This document shows positions 24,697 through 32,096 of a stretch of 32,096 nucleotides of DNA, in pieces; the stretch's first letter is position 1, and the number at the start of each line of letters is the position of its first letter. The notes beneath the pieces were generated by a model. The model had not been told where the DNA came from. It ran no database searches and saw nothing but the letters and a program-made list of their open reading frames with translations. The stretch spans positions 90,772-122,867 of the forward strand of contig JAJDAD010000036.1 of the NCBI GenBank assembly GCA_029262055.1, written 5' to 3'. This DNA comes from Candidatus Zhuqueibacterota bacterium (GTDB taxonomy: Bacteria > Zhuqueibacterota > Zhuqueibacteria > Oceanimicrobiales > Oceanimicrobiaceae). Made by a program: the position numbers and the translations under genes.

Positions 24697-27600
24697 CTAC
24701 TTCAGGAAGACCATTTTTTTTGTTGCCACGAATTGCCTGTCTACCGGCCCCTCCGAACGCGCTATGAGCCTGTAGAAATACGTTCCTGTAGCCGCGATTA
24801 CCCCGCTATCCGTTTTTCCATTCCAAATGACTTGATGGACTCCCGCGGATTTGTTTGCCCCGGACAGTAAGCTTACGATCTCCTGCCCCTGTACGTCAAA
24901 TATCTTCAGGGTTACGGCTGCGCGCGCAGGCAGCTCAAACTGAATCTGAGTTTCCGGATTAAACGGATTCGGGTAGTTTTGGTGCAGCAGAAATCTTTCA
25001 GGCAATGCTGTGCCAGGAACAGTGACCGCGGTTAGCAGCTCCGGATATTGAAAGAATCCCGGGCCGGAGTAGTCGGAAGCTCCTCCGTATGGGTCGCTGG
25101 CCTTAATGCGCCAGGAGTAGAATTGCCCCGGCTCAAAACCGTAGGCAGGTTCCAAGTCGGCGATTAGTAAGCTTGTATCGCCGATGGCTTCTCTGGCAAA
25201 CAGCTGCCGGGAAAAGTCGACATCACGCGCAATCTGAATTGCATAGCTAATGGTATGGCCACTGTCCGGATCCGCTGCCTTGCCCCAGGTCAACGCGTTC
25301 GTTGTCTGAATCTGGTCCGGTGGGCTCAGAACCGGCGTCGACGGGGCCGAGTTTACGTACAAGCTGACCGGAACCTCCAGTACAGGTGTGACTTCGTGGT
25401 CACAGATGACCCGTAGCCGGGCTGACCGGATGCCGGTCGCGTTCGGCCGGGCCCAGGTGACAAATCCTACGACTTGCCCGGTTGCAAGTCCGATTGGCAG
25501 GCCGGCCGGCTCTACCAGGAACTGGTTTGAATCGGCTCCGGTAATATGCACGGCAAGAATTTCGGCGTACGACTCCGTATGGTTGCTGACTTGAAGAGTC
25601 GTTGTGCTACTGTCGCCGGGATTGAGAATACCGAAGTCATAAAGAACGGGCGTAATCGCAAGCTCCAGAGCCGGAAAAGTCGATGAGTTTGCAACCCCGG
25701 GCGTTCCCCCGGTCGCGGCGCTGGCTTGCCAGTTTTCGGATGCTGCGTTGTCGCTGACCGGGTCGCGGAGTTCGAGGGAGGGGCCGGCACCGTTTGCCTC
25801 AGCGGGCCAGGGCGATACGTTGCCGTAAGTAACGGTGTCGATCACGCGCCCCTGATCGTCCACGAGTGTTATTGTTTCACCTGCGTTAACCAGATTGCCT
25901 GCGGTCCATTCTGTGCTGCCGGGATAGGCGGACGAGTCGATGGCCAGAACCAGAAAAGTCCCGGCTTGCAGAGAGTCGTTCCCCCGAAAGGTGTGCGTGA
26001 TGCCGTCAGTGAACGTCCAGCCGGCCAGAGAGACGTCGATAGAATCTGACACGTTGACCAGTTCGAGAAATTCGAACTCGCGGTCCGGGCCTTGTTGCGT
26101 GCCGGGATTGTAGTGAATTTCGTTGATCACCACGACGCCGGTGAGAGCAGGCAGGGAGTCAAGCGTAGCAGTGCCGGAGAGCGGAACTGTCAGAAACGGC
26201 GTCACCGGGTCATTGCTGCTGACAAGCAACTGAGCGTTTGCGGGACCTGGCGCCAGCGGCTCAAAGAGCAGAGTGAATTCAGTCATGTCATTGGGTTGAA
26301 TCGAAATAGGAACGGCAGGCATGTCCAATCGCCACTGGCTGGAATCAGGGCCGGTGATGCTGGCCGTGGAAATTTCCAGCAGGGCGTTGCCGGTGTTGCT
26401 CAGCATAAGTGCACGTGCGACCGTTTCCTGCACCCTGACGACTCCGAAATCAAGACTATCCGGCGTTGCCGTGATAACCGGAGCGGCCAGGAGTGAGCCA
26501 GTACCTTTTCCGTTCAGGCTGACATAGAATTTTTCCGCAACCGGGTCATTGCTGCGAAAGCGGATGAGTCCCCGCAGCAAGCCGAGGGTGTCGGGTCGGA
26601 AAAACACGGTAAACTGCTCGCTCCCGGAAGGTGGCAACGTAAGCGGCAGTTGCGTGTCGTTGATTTTGAACTGCCGGGCGTTCGATCCCGCCACGTCGAT
26701 GTCGTCGACCACCAAGTCGCTGTTGCCGGCATTGCGCAGGTCAAAGCGTACCTCTGCCTGCTGGCCGATGTCGACTTGTCCAAACCGAATCTTGTCCACC
26801 GAAGCCGTAATGTGCGGCGCGAGCACGCTGCCCGCCAGAGTGATTTCCAGCGGATCTTCGTCCGGATCATTGCTGCGGATGCGCAGGACCGCAGTCTTGT
26901 CGCCCGGGGAAGTTGGTCTGAAGCAGACGATGACTTTCTGGTCTCCCTTCACTCCGACGGTGAATGGCGCCTCTCCCTTGCGAAGCAACCAGTGCTCGGC
27001 GTCCGGCCCCACGACATTGGTGGAATCGACGGACAGAACCGCATTGCCGCGGTTTTTGACAAACAGATCGAAGTCCAGTTCCTGGCCGACCGGGACATCT
27101 TCAAATACCAGGTTGGATTCAGGGACCGCGATATCCGGCACTGGCGGTTCCTCGACAGTGGTTTCTTCATGGTCGCCATTGTTGCCCGGCACGGGATCGC
27201 TGGTCGCGGAAGAAACGCGGGCGCTGGTGGTCTGTCGCCCGGTGCTGGTTCCTCGCGCCACAATTTCGATCGCGACGATTTCGTCCTCGTTTATTTCACC
27301 AAGATCGCAGCTAACCACACCGCCCGAGTGACTACAGGCTTCCGAATCACTATAGACAAATTCGAGGCCGTCCGCAAGCTCTGCGACCAGCACAGCGTGT
27401 TGCGCCGCATCGGCTCCCTTGTTTGAAATCCGCACGCCGAAGGTGACTTCCTCTCCAAGCGTGATTGGATCAGGAGCATCCTTCAACGTCAAGACCAAAT
27501 CCGCTTGCGGTAACCGGTTCCTACCGCCGGGAGTGGGCGGAGCCGGTTCATAAGCAGCGGTGTTGCGTACGCCGCCGGCTCCGTTCGGGATTCTCTGCAA

Positions 27601-30216
27601 TGAGTGGCCGGCGGGATCACCCCCGGCGCTTTCATCGGCCTGAGGTTGACCGGCGTTGAGAAGGGCGAGCAATCCCGGGTCGTCCGGGTCGCCGGTGGCA
27701 TAGACGATCGCGTCGACAAGTTTGCTGGCAGAGATGGCTGTCCCATTTGGAAAATTCGCCGCACCGCCAAAGTAGAGCGCCACCGCATCCGGGCCATTTT
27801 GCAGGGTCGCATTGGCGATGGGCAAGTCGAGGTTCGGCGTTGCCGCACTGCCAAGCACGAAGAAACCATCCGCATCAGTTTGAGAGCCGGCGAGGTCCAC
27901 AGACGCATACGAGACGTCGCTTGTACCGTTGAACAGAACCACAACCAGGCCGTCCAGAGAAGTATTGCCCTGGCCGCCGTCGAACAGCTCGATAAACTCC
28001 ATGTCATCCGCACCCGGGGTGTCGGAATCGACTTCGTTAATTAGTACAGATGTTGTCGGCACCGGTACGACGCCGGTGCTTTCGCTGGCGGTATTGTTCT
28101 GTTCGTCCGGGTCATCTGTATCCGAGATCACCTCCGCGTTGTTGGTAAGCTGGCCAATCGAATTTGACAGCACGGTAAGCGTAACTTCCACCCGGCCGCC
28201 ATTCACCATGTTACCGAGCTGTGCCGTCACGATGCCGTTGGCATGAGAACTGGTCCCTTGCTCCGAGAGCGCTGACACAAAAGTCACCTCCGGCGGGAGC
28301 GGGTCGCGCACGATTACGTTTTCCGCCGTGTCGGGGCCGTTGTTGACGACTGTCAAGGTGTAGACTATCTCGTCTCCGGCAAACACTGGATCGCCTGCGT
28401 CGATTTTTGTGAGCATCAAATCTGACTGTAGAGTCAGGAGGTTCTCCGCGCCAGGAGTCGGTGGAATCGCGATGTAGCTGTCTGTGTTGCGGGCGCCGCC
28501 CGTGCCGTTCGGGAGGCGCTGCAGAGAATGGGCGTCTTTGTCCCCACTGCCGTTTTCGTCCGCCTGCGGCTGCCCGGCGTTCAGGAGTGTTTTCAAAATT
28601 TCGTCGTCCGGATCGCTGGTATCGTACACCAGCGCATCGACCAGCTTACTCGTGTTGAGCGGCGTACCGTTAGCAAAGTCAGTTGCGTCGCCAAAATAGA
28701 GCGCAACTGCGTCAGCACCGTTCTGTAGCGCATTGTTTGAAATCACCAAATTGACATTGGCAACATTTGCGTTACCCAGGACAAAATAGCCGTCGGCGCT
28801 TGTGCTGTTGCCATCCAGATCAAATACAGCATACGACTGGTCATTGCTGCCGTTGTAGAGCACGACCACTAACCCGTCCAGGTTTGTGCCGCCGGCGCCA
28901 CCATCGAACAGTTCGATAAACTCCATCTCGTCGGCGCCCGGCGTGTCGGAGTCGACTTCATTGATCAGCACCGGAGTCGTTGGCAATGGCAGTACCTGGG
29001 TTTCTTCGGAGTCCGTGTTGTTAGCGCCAACCGGGTCGTCAGTATGGGATGTAACCTCGGCTGAGTTACTTAGCGTGCCGGATGCGCCGGCCTGCACCAC
29101 GATTGTAACAGTTACGGTTTGACCATTCAAGATCTCACCCAGGTCGGCGCTGACTAGACCGGCTGACTCTGAGGCATTGCCCTGCTGTGCCACGACCGAT
29201 ACGAACGTTGCCGTCGCCGGCAGCAGGTCACTGATCGTTACGTTGCTCGCCGTATTGGGACCCAGGTTTGTGACGGAGATTGTATAGCTGAGATTGTCGC
29301 CGACAAAAACCGGATCTGCATCGTCCGTTTTCAGCACCGCAAGATCTGCTTCCGGCGTGGCCATGAGATTGTTGAAGTTCACAAAAGCCGACTCCCCGGA
29401 ACCCAAGTGAATGGTGGCGCCGGATCCGGACCGCGTGCTGCCTGATCCGGTGACGGTCACGTCATCCAGGATCCAGCCGGATTTCTGAGTTTCAGTAATC
29501 GCGTAGTCGCCGGGTACCAGATTATCGAATGTCCGGCTCTGGCCGTGATCCAGACCGAAAGTGCCCAAATCACCCGTGAAGTCAAAGCCGGTGGCCCCCG
29601 CCGGCGAAGTGGCTTTGCTGACAGTAATGCTGCCCGGGGCGCCGGCAGAGCAGCCGGAGAAAGGCGTCCCGTCCAACTGCGTCCCGGGGGAAAACAAGGC
29701 ACCTGAAGATGCTGAGATAGTCGCGTGCCGGACCAGGACGCTGCCGCTGACGTCAGGATCCCGGGTAATCGACTGGTCACTGCCTGCTTCGCTGCCGTAG
29801 GTGTAGCTGGACACATCGGAGGTGCCGTCGTTCAGGGAGACGGTGTCGCCCGTATTGTTTAATCCGAGCGAGGTGGCGGTTTGTACCAAAGCGCCGCCGA
29901 ACGAACCCGTGGGGGTGCCGCCGCCAAAGATCACAAGCGCACAGTTAGCCGGAATGACCGTCCCGCCCGGAAACGTGTGCCGGACGTTTATCTCGTCAGA
30001 CAAGGTCCAGCCGGAGATATCCACCGCGGCAACAGACGAATTGACCAGCTCGACGAACTCGTCGTCGTCCGAGCTTCGGACGCCGTCGCGGTTGGCATCT
30101 CCCGCCGGTGCGGCTGCCGGATCTGCGTGAATTTCATTGATAATGATTTGCGCTGCCAGTTCTGAGGATATTGCGATCAGGCTAAAGGCAAGTATCAGTT
30201 GCGGGATTCTCGTCAT
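24697..30216 (-). CDS. Giant T9SS-sorted secreted protein with lamin-tail, DUF11 and HYDIN-like repeats
   Basis: The ATG at 30216 has GGAGG five bases upstream; the GTG just before it is probably not used. The 1,839-residue product has a signal peptide (to about LAAQ). Modules in order: lamin-tail domain (LTD, IIINEIHADPAA); a prealbumin-like stretch (GFDFTGDL..ITETQKSGW); DUF11; LTD (LINEVDSDTPGADEMEF); DUF11; LTD (LINEVDSDTPGADDMEF); DUF11; three ASPM/HYDIN-like beta domains (IRFGQVDIGQ, LDFGVVRVQET); another LTD (VVINEIHYNPG); one more HYDIN-like domain; a fibronectin III-like domain; and a FlgD-like C-terminal T9SS type A signal (NYPNPFNPETQI...GTYFYRL). It is likely a surface or extracellular structural protein anchored or released by T9SS. 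No catalytic domain is visible. Confidence 0.9.
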   Translation of the reverse strand: MTRIPQLILAFSLIAISSELAAQIIINEIHADPAAAPAGDANRDGVRSSDDDEFVELVNSSVAAVDISGWTLSDEINVRHTFPGGTVIPANCALVIFGGGTPTGSFGGALVQTATSLGLNNTGDTVSLNDGTSDVSSYTYGSEAGSDQSITRDPDVSGSVLVRHATISASSGALFSPGTQLDGTPFSGCSAGAPGSITVSKATSPAGATGFDFTGDLGTFGLDHGQSRTFDNLVPGDYAITETQKSGWILDDVTVTGSGSTRSGSGATIHLGSGESAFVNFNNLMATPEADLAVLKTDDADPVFVGDNLSYTISVTNLGPNTASNVTISDLLPATATFVSVVAQQGNASESAGLVSADLGEILNGQTVTVTIVVQAGASGTLSNSAEVTSHTDDPVGANNTDSEETQVLPLPTTPVLINEVDSDTPGADEMEFIELFDGGAGGTNLDGLVVVLYNGSNDQSYAVFDLDGNSTSADGYFVLGNANVANVNLVISNNALQNGADAVALYFGDATDFANGTPLNTSKLVDALVYDTSDPDDEILKTLLNAGQPQADENGSGDKDAHSLQRLPNGTGGARNTDSYIAIPPTPGAENLLTLQSDLMLTKIDAGDPVFAGDEIVYTLTVVNNGPDTAENVIVRDPLPPEVTFVSALSEQGTSSHANGIVTAQLGNMVNGGRVEVTLTVLSNSIGQLTNNAEVISDTDDPDEQNNTASESTGVVPVPTTSVLINEVDSDTPGADDMEFIELFDGGQGNTSLDGLVVVLFNGTSDVSYASVDLAGSQTDADGFFVLGSAATPNLDLPIANATLQNGPDAVALYFGGAANFPNGTAISASKLVDAIVYATGDPDDPGLLALLNAGQPQADESAGGDPAGHSLQRIPNGAGGVRNTAAYEPAPPTPGGRNRLPQADLVLTLKDAPDPITLGEEVTFGVRISNKGADAAQHAVLVAELADGLEFVYSDSEACSHSGGVVSCDLGEINEDEIVAIEIVARGTSTGRQTTSARVSSATSDPVPGNNGDHEETTVEEPPVPDIAVPESNLVFEDVPVGQELDFDLFVKNRGNAVLSVDSTNVVGPDAEHWLLRKGEAPFTVGVKGDQKVIVCFRPTSPGDKTAVLRIRSNDPDEDPLEITLAGSVLAPHITASVDKIRFGQVDIGQQAEVRFDLRNAGNSDLVVDDIDVAGSNARQFKINDTQLPLTLPPSGSEQFTVFFRPDTLGLLRGLIRFRSNDPVAEKFYVSLNGKGTGSLLAAPVITATPDSLDFGVVRVQETVARALMLSNTGNALLEISTASITGPDSSQWRLDMPAVPISIQPNDMTEFTLLFEPLAPGPANAQLLVSSNDPVTPFLTVPLSGTATLDSLPALTGVVVINEIHYNPGTQQGPDREFEFLELVNVSDSIDVSLAGWTFTDGITHTFRGNDSLQAGTFLVLAIDSSAYPGSTEWTAGNLVNAGETITLVDDQGRVIDTVTYGNVSPWPAEANGAGPSLELRDPVSDNAASENWQASAATGGTPGVANSSTFPALELAITPVLYDFGILNPGDSSTTTLQVSNHTESYAEILAVHITGADSNQFLVEPAGLPIGLATGQVVGFVTWARPNATGIRSARLRVICDHEVTPVLEVPVSLYVNSAPSTPVLSPPDQIQTTNALTWGKAADPDSGHTISYAIQIARDVDFSRQLFAREAIGDTSLLIADLEPAYGFEPGQFYSWRIKASDPYGGASDYSGPGFFQYPELLTAVTVPGTALPERFLLHQNYPNPFNPETQIQFELPARAAVTLKIFDVQGQEIVSLLSGANKSAGVHQVIWNGKTDSGVIAATGTYFYRLIARSEGPVDRQFVATKKMVFLK
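27512..29350 (-). repeat. Tandem ~0.9-kb DUF11+lamin-tail units inside the giant gene
   Basis: Two adjacent units, about 28436-29350 and 27512-28435, each encode a DUF11 domain followed by an LTD-like domain with near-identical landmarks. Shared landmarks are LINEVDSDTPGAD(E/D)MEFIE, LDGLVVVL(Y/F)NG, the pair NGADAVALYFG / NGPDAVALYFG, LLNAGQPQADE, HSLQR(L/I)PNG and PTPG. Boundaries are approximate. A third DUF11 without its LTD partner follows. This indicates internal duplication. Confidence 0.8.
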
Positions 30217-30570
30217 CACAACCTCCGCTACGATAGGTGAGTATGTTCTTGCGGACCGCCACCTGATGGGCTTTGGTCGTATTTGGTTTTTGCCCTGAGA
30301 TTGGTTTTGCTACAACGCTGGTGTCTTGGGATTTTCTGATCGCGGGATGTCGGAAAGAGTCGAATGAGGGGTCTGTGAGCCCAATTCCCTCCCAGCACGT
30401 TTGTAAGGATAAAAAAGTCCAATCTTAAAGTCAACTCTTTACTGGCTGCGATTTGCGGAGAACTCCGGATGTGAAACCAAGTCTGCAAAACGTTGTGCTG
30501 CGCCGGCTTTTCCCCAAAGAAAAATCTAAAAAAGAGTGTACATTAGTGCACTTATTGATTATGTTGCTCC
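30217..30570. promoter_or_regulatory. Divergent intergenic region, giant gene / polymerase gene
   Basis: This 354-base spacer separates two divergent genes. It holds the GGAGG ribosome binding site of the giant gene at its left end and the LexA-box-like palindrome near its right end (30535-30552). The middle shows no gene or clear RNA; the short frames crossing it have no features. Confidence 0.5.
30535..30552 (+). promoter_or_regulatory. LexA-box-like palindrome before the dnaE2-like gene
   Basis: AGTGTAC-ATTA-GTGCACT is an 18-base inverted repeat with one mismatch, 18 bases before the polymerase start codon. Its core TGTAC-N4-GTGCA differs by one base from the Fibrobacter LexA box TGCNC-N4-GTGCA as I recall it. 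DnaE2/ImuC genes are classical SOS targets, so an operator is plausible. Confidence 0.5.
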
Positions 30571-32096
30571 ATGTCCTCTTTCGTCCATTTACACACGCAC
30601 AGCAATTTCAGCTTTCTGGATGGCACGATGTCATTGCAGGCGCTGGTCGAGCGCACCGGGCAGCTTGGCATGTCGGCGGTCGCATTGACGGATCACAACG
30701 GTTTGTACGGCGCAATCGAATTTTACCAGCTTTGCAAGGAACATGGCATCAAGCCGATTATAGGAAGCCAGGTCGGGCTGGCGGACGGTTCCTCGCTGGT
30801 TCTTCTGGCGCGGGACATGACGGGCTACCGCAATCTCTGCCGGATTATCACAGGCGCACGTCTGCGCGGCGGCCATTTGCGCTTCGAGTGTGAATTGGAT
30901 GATATCCTGGCGCACAAGGACGGGCTCTTTGTTTTATCCGGCGGCAAACGCGGACTGATTTCGCGCCTGGCGCTCAATCGCAATTTTGAAGAGGCCGAAG
31001 CACACTGCCGCTGGATGAAGGAACGCCTTGCGGACGATTTTTATCTCGAGTTACAGCGCTTCATCCCCTGGGATGATCTTTTGAATGATCATCTAACGCG
31101 AATTGCCAACACTTGCGACGTGCCGGTGGTCGCCAGCAATGATGTGCACCTGCTTTCGGTCAAAGAATTTTCCCTCCGAAAAGTTCTGCACGCAATCGAC
31201 CAAAACACCCTGCTCGAGCAGGTGCGAAGCGCCGGGCACAAACAGCAGTATTTGAAAGCACCGCGGGAAATGCAGCGGCTTTTCCCCGGAAATCCGCAAG
31301 CCATTGAAAACAGCCTGCGGATCGCGGAAAGATGCAATCTCGAGCTGGCGCTGGGCAAACCGGTTTTTCCGGTCCTCGAAGTTCCCGGGGATGAAACGCC
31401 CGCGTCGCATTTGCGCAAGCTTTGTTTTAGCGGTGCAGAACAGCTCTACAAACCGCGGACCGCAGAAGTCGAGCGGCGCATCAATTACGAACTCAGCGTA
31501 ATCGGCGAGCTCGGTTTTACAGAATATTTTTTGGTCGTGAAGGATATCGTTGAGTTTTGCCGCCGGGAAGCGATCCCCTGTGTCGGCCGGGGGTCCGCGG
31601 CTGACAGCATCGTTGCCTACGTCCTCGGCATCACTTTCGCGGACCCGATTCGGTTCAACCTTTATTTTGAGCGGTTTTTGAATCCGGAGCGGACCGATGT
31701 CCCAGACATCGATCTCGATATCTGCTGGAAGAGCCGGGACCGCGTGCTCGACTATGTTTACAAGCGCTTTGGCGCGGAAAAGACAGCCATGATTTGTACT
31801 TTCAGCACCTTTCAGAGCCGGGCTGCGATTCGGGAAGTAGCGAAAGTCTTCGGCCTGCCCGAGGAGGAGATCCGCGAGCTTACCCGGGATTTTCCGCATA
31901 TGGCCAAGATGTCCGAGCTCGATGAGAATTTGAACACAGTTCCGCAATTGAAAACGGCTTATTCTTTTGACAAAACCCTGACAGAGATCATCGCCATCAG
32001 CAAAAAACTGGCGGGCTTTCCCCGGCATCTCTCGATTCATTCCGGCGGCGTGATCATCGCGCCGGACAAGCTCACGGATTACACACCGCTGGAAAA
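30571..32096 (+). CDS. DNA polymerase III alpha subunit, DnaE2/ImuC-like (5' part)
   Basis: The frame opens with ATG at 30571 and stays open to the window edge (508 codons seen of ~1,000 expected). The PHP domain starts at once: VHLHTHSNFSFLDG (HxH at 8 and 10), ALTDHNGLYGAIEFY (Asp41, His42), IKPIIGSQV and SNDVHLL. The polymerase core shows GFTEYFLVVKDIVEFCRR, GRGSAADSIVAYVLGIT, FERFLNPERTDVPDIDLDI (catalytic Asp379 and Asp381), then ICTFSTFQSRAAIREVAKVF. FLDG after HSNFSF, DHNGLYGA and the short spacing before the core fit the error-prone DnaE2/ImuC branch better than replicative DnaE1, but this is a judgement by eye. Translation signals upstream are weak. The PHP residues look intact. Confidence 0.88.
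   Translation, partial: MSSFVHLHTHSNFSFLDGTMSLQALVERTGQLGMSAVALTDHNGLYGAIEFYQLCKEHGIKPIIGSQVGLADGSSLVLLARDMTGYRNLCRIITGARLRGGHLRFECELDDILAHKDGLFVLSGGKRGLISRLALNRNFEEAEAHCRWMKERLADDFYLELQRFIPWDDLLNDHLTRIANTCDVPVVASNDVHLLSVKEFSLRKVLHAIDQNTLLEQVRSAGHKQQYLKAPREMQRLFPGNPQAIENSLRIAERCNLELALGKPVFPVLEVPGDETPASHLRKLCFSGAEQLYKPRTAEVERRINYELSVIGELGFTEYFLVVKDIVEFCRREAIPCVGRGSAADSIVAYVLGITFADPIRFNLYFERFLNPERTDVPDIDLDICWKSRDRVLDYVYKRFGAEKTAMICTFSTFQSRAAIREVAKVFGLPEEEIRELTRDFPHMAKMSELDENLNTVPQLKTAYSFDKTLTEIIAISKKLAGFPRHLSIHSGGVIIAPDKLTDYTPLE

Noticed and set aside
31093-32040. A 315-codon minus-strand frame within the polymerase gene
   Set aside because: The plus-strand frame is an unambiguous PHP-polymerase with active-site motifs that runs off the window; the minus frame is its shadow.

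Overview
The window looks like a chromosomal segment of an uncultivated member of the FCB group, possibly a KSB1/Calditrichota-type lineage. Evidence for this placement is indirect. A 1,839-residue secreted protein ends in a FlgD-like fold with an NYPNPFNP motif, the type A sorting signal of the type IX secretion system (T9SS). There is a System I (CcmABCD) cytochrome c maturation cluster and many signal-peptide proteins. A candidate SOS box resembles the Fibrobacter LexA motif as I recall it. No rRNA, tRNA, CRISPR array or insertion sequence was recognised. I see no sign of a defence island or phage; this is core and secreted-protein territory.

Layout. 1-333: 3' end of a glycosyltransferase-like protein resembling the N-terminal part of L-arabinokinase. 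439-3262 (minus): htpG (Hsp90) and a dimethylarginine dimethylaminohydrolase (DDAH), separated by a strong terminator. 3576-4184 (plus): outer-membrane beta-barrel protein with a textbook terminator. 4254-6058 (minus): malate dehydrogenase and a Spy/CpxP-like periplasmic protein. 6310-8041 (plus): a small probable lipoprotein and a D-threonine aldolase/D-serine dehydratase-like PLP enzyme. 8196-12891 (plus): lgt, a membrane-anchored zinc-ribbon protein, ccmA, ccmB, ccmC, a ccmD fused to an exported domain, and a TlpA/ResA-like lipoprotein thioredoxin. This is an envelope and c-type cytochrome biogenesis block.

12921-14988 (minus): a VTT/DedA-type membrane protein and pdxA. About 15075-15797: a decayed methyltransferase pseudogene. 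16106-18036 (plus): an unassigned small protein, a DUF5996 protein and a GNAT acetyltransferase. 18052-20214 (minus): a lipoprotein N-acetylmuramoyl-L-alanine amidase carrying a second, catalytically dead amidase-like domain. 20354-23245 (plus): a secreted fusion of a phytase-type esterase-like propeller, a nuclease-associated middle region and an endonuclease/exonuclease/phosphatase domain. 23255-24675 (plus): cupin, msrA and an FmdB zinc ribbon. 24697-30216 (minus): the giant T9SS cargo protein built from repeated lamin-tail, DUF11 and HYDIN/ASPM-like modules. 30571 to the end (plus): 5' part of an error-prone-type DNA polymerase III alpha subunit (DnaE2/ImuC-like) with the LexA-box-like palindrome in front of it.

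The least expected items are the CcmD fusion, the dead amidase duplication, the candidate SOS box, and two mutually exclusive hairpins that could control the htpG ribosome binding site. I did not find a clearly new multi-gene system.
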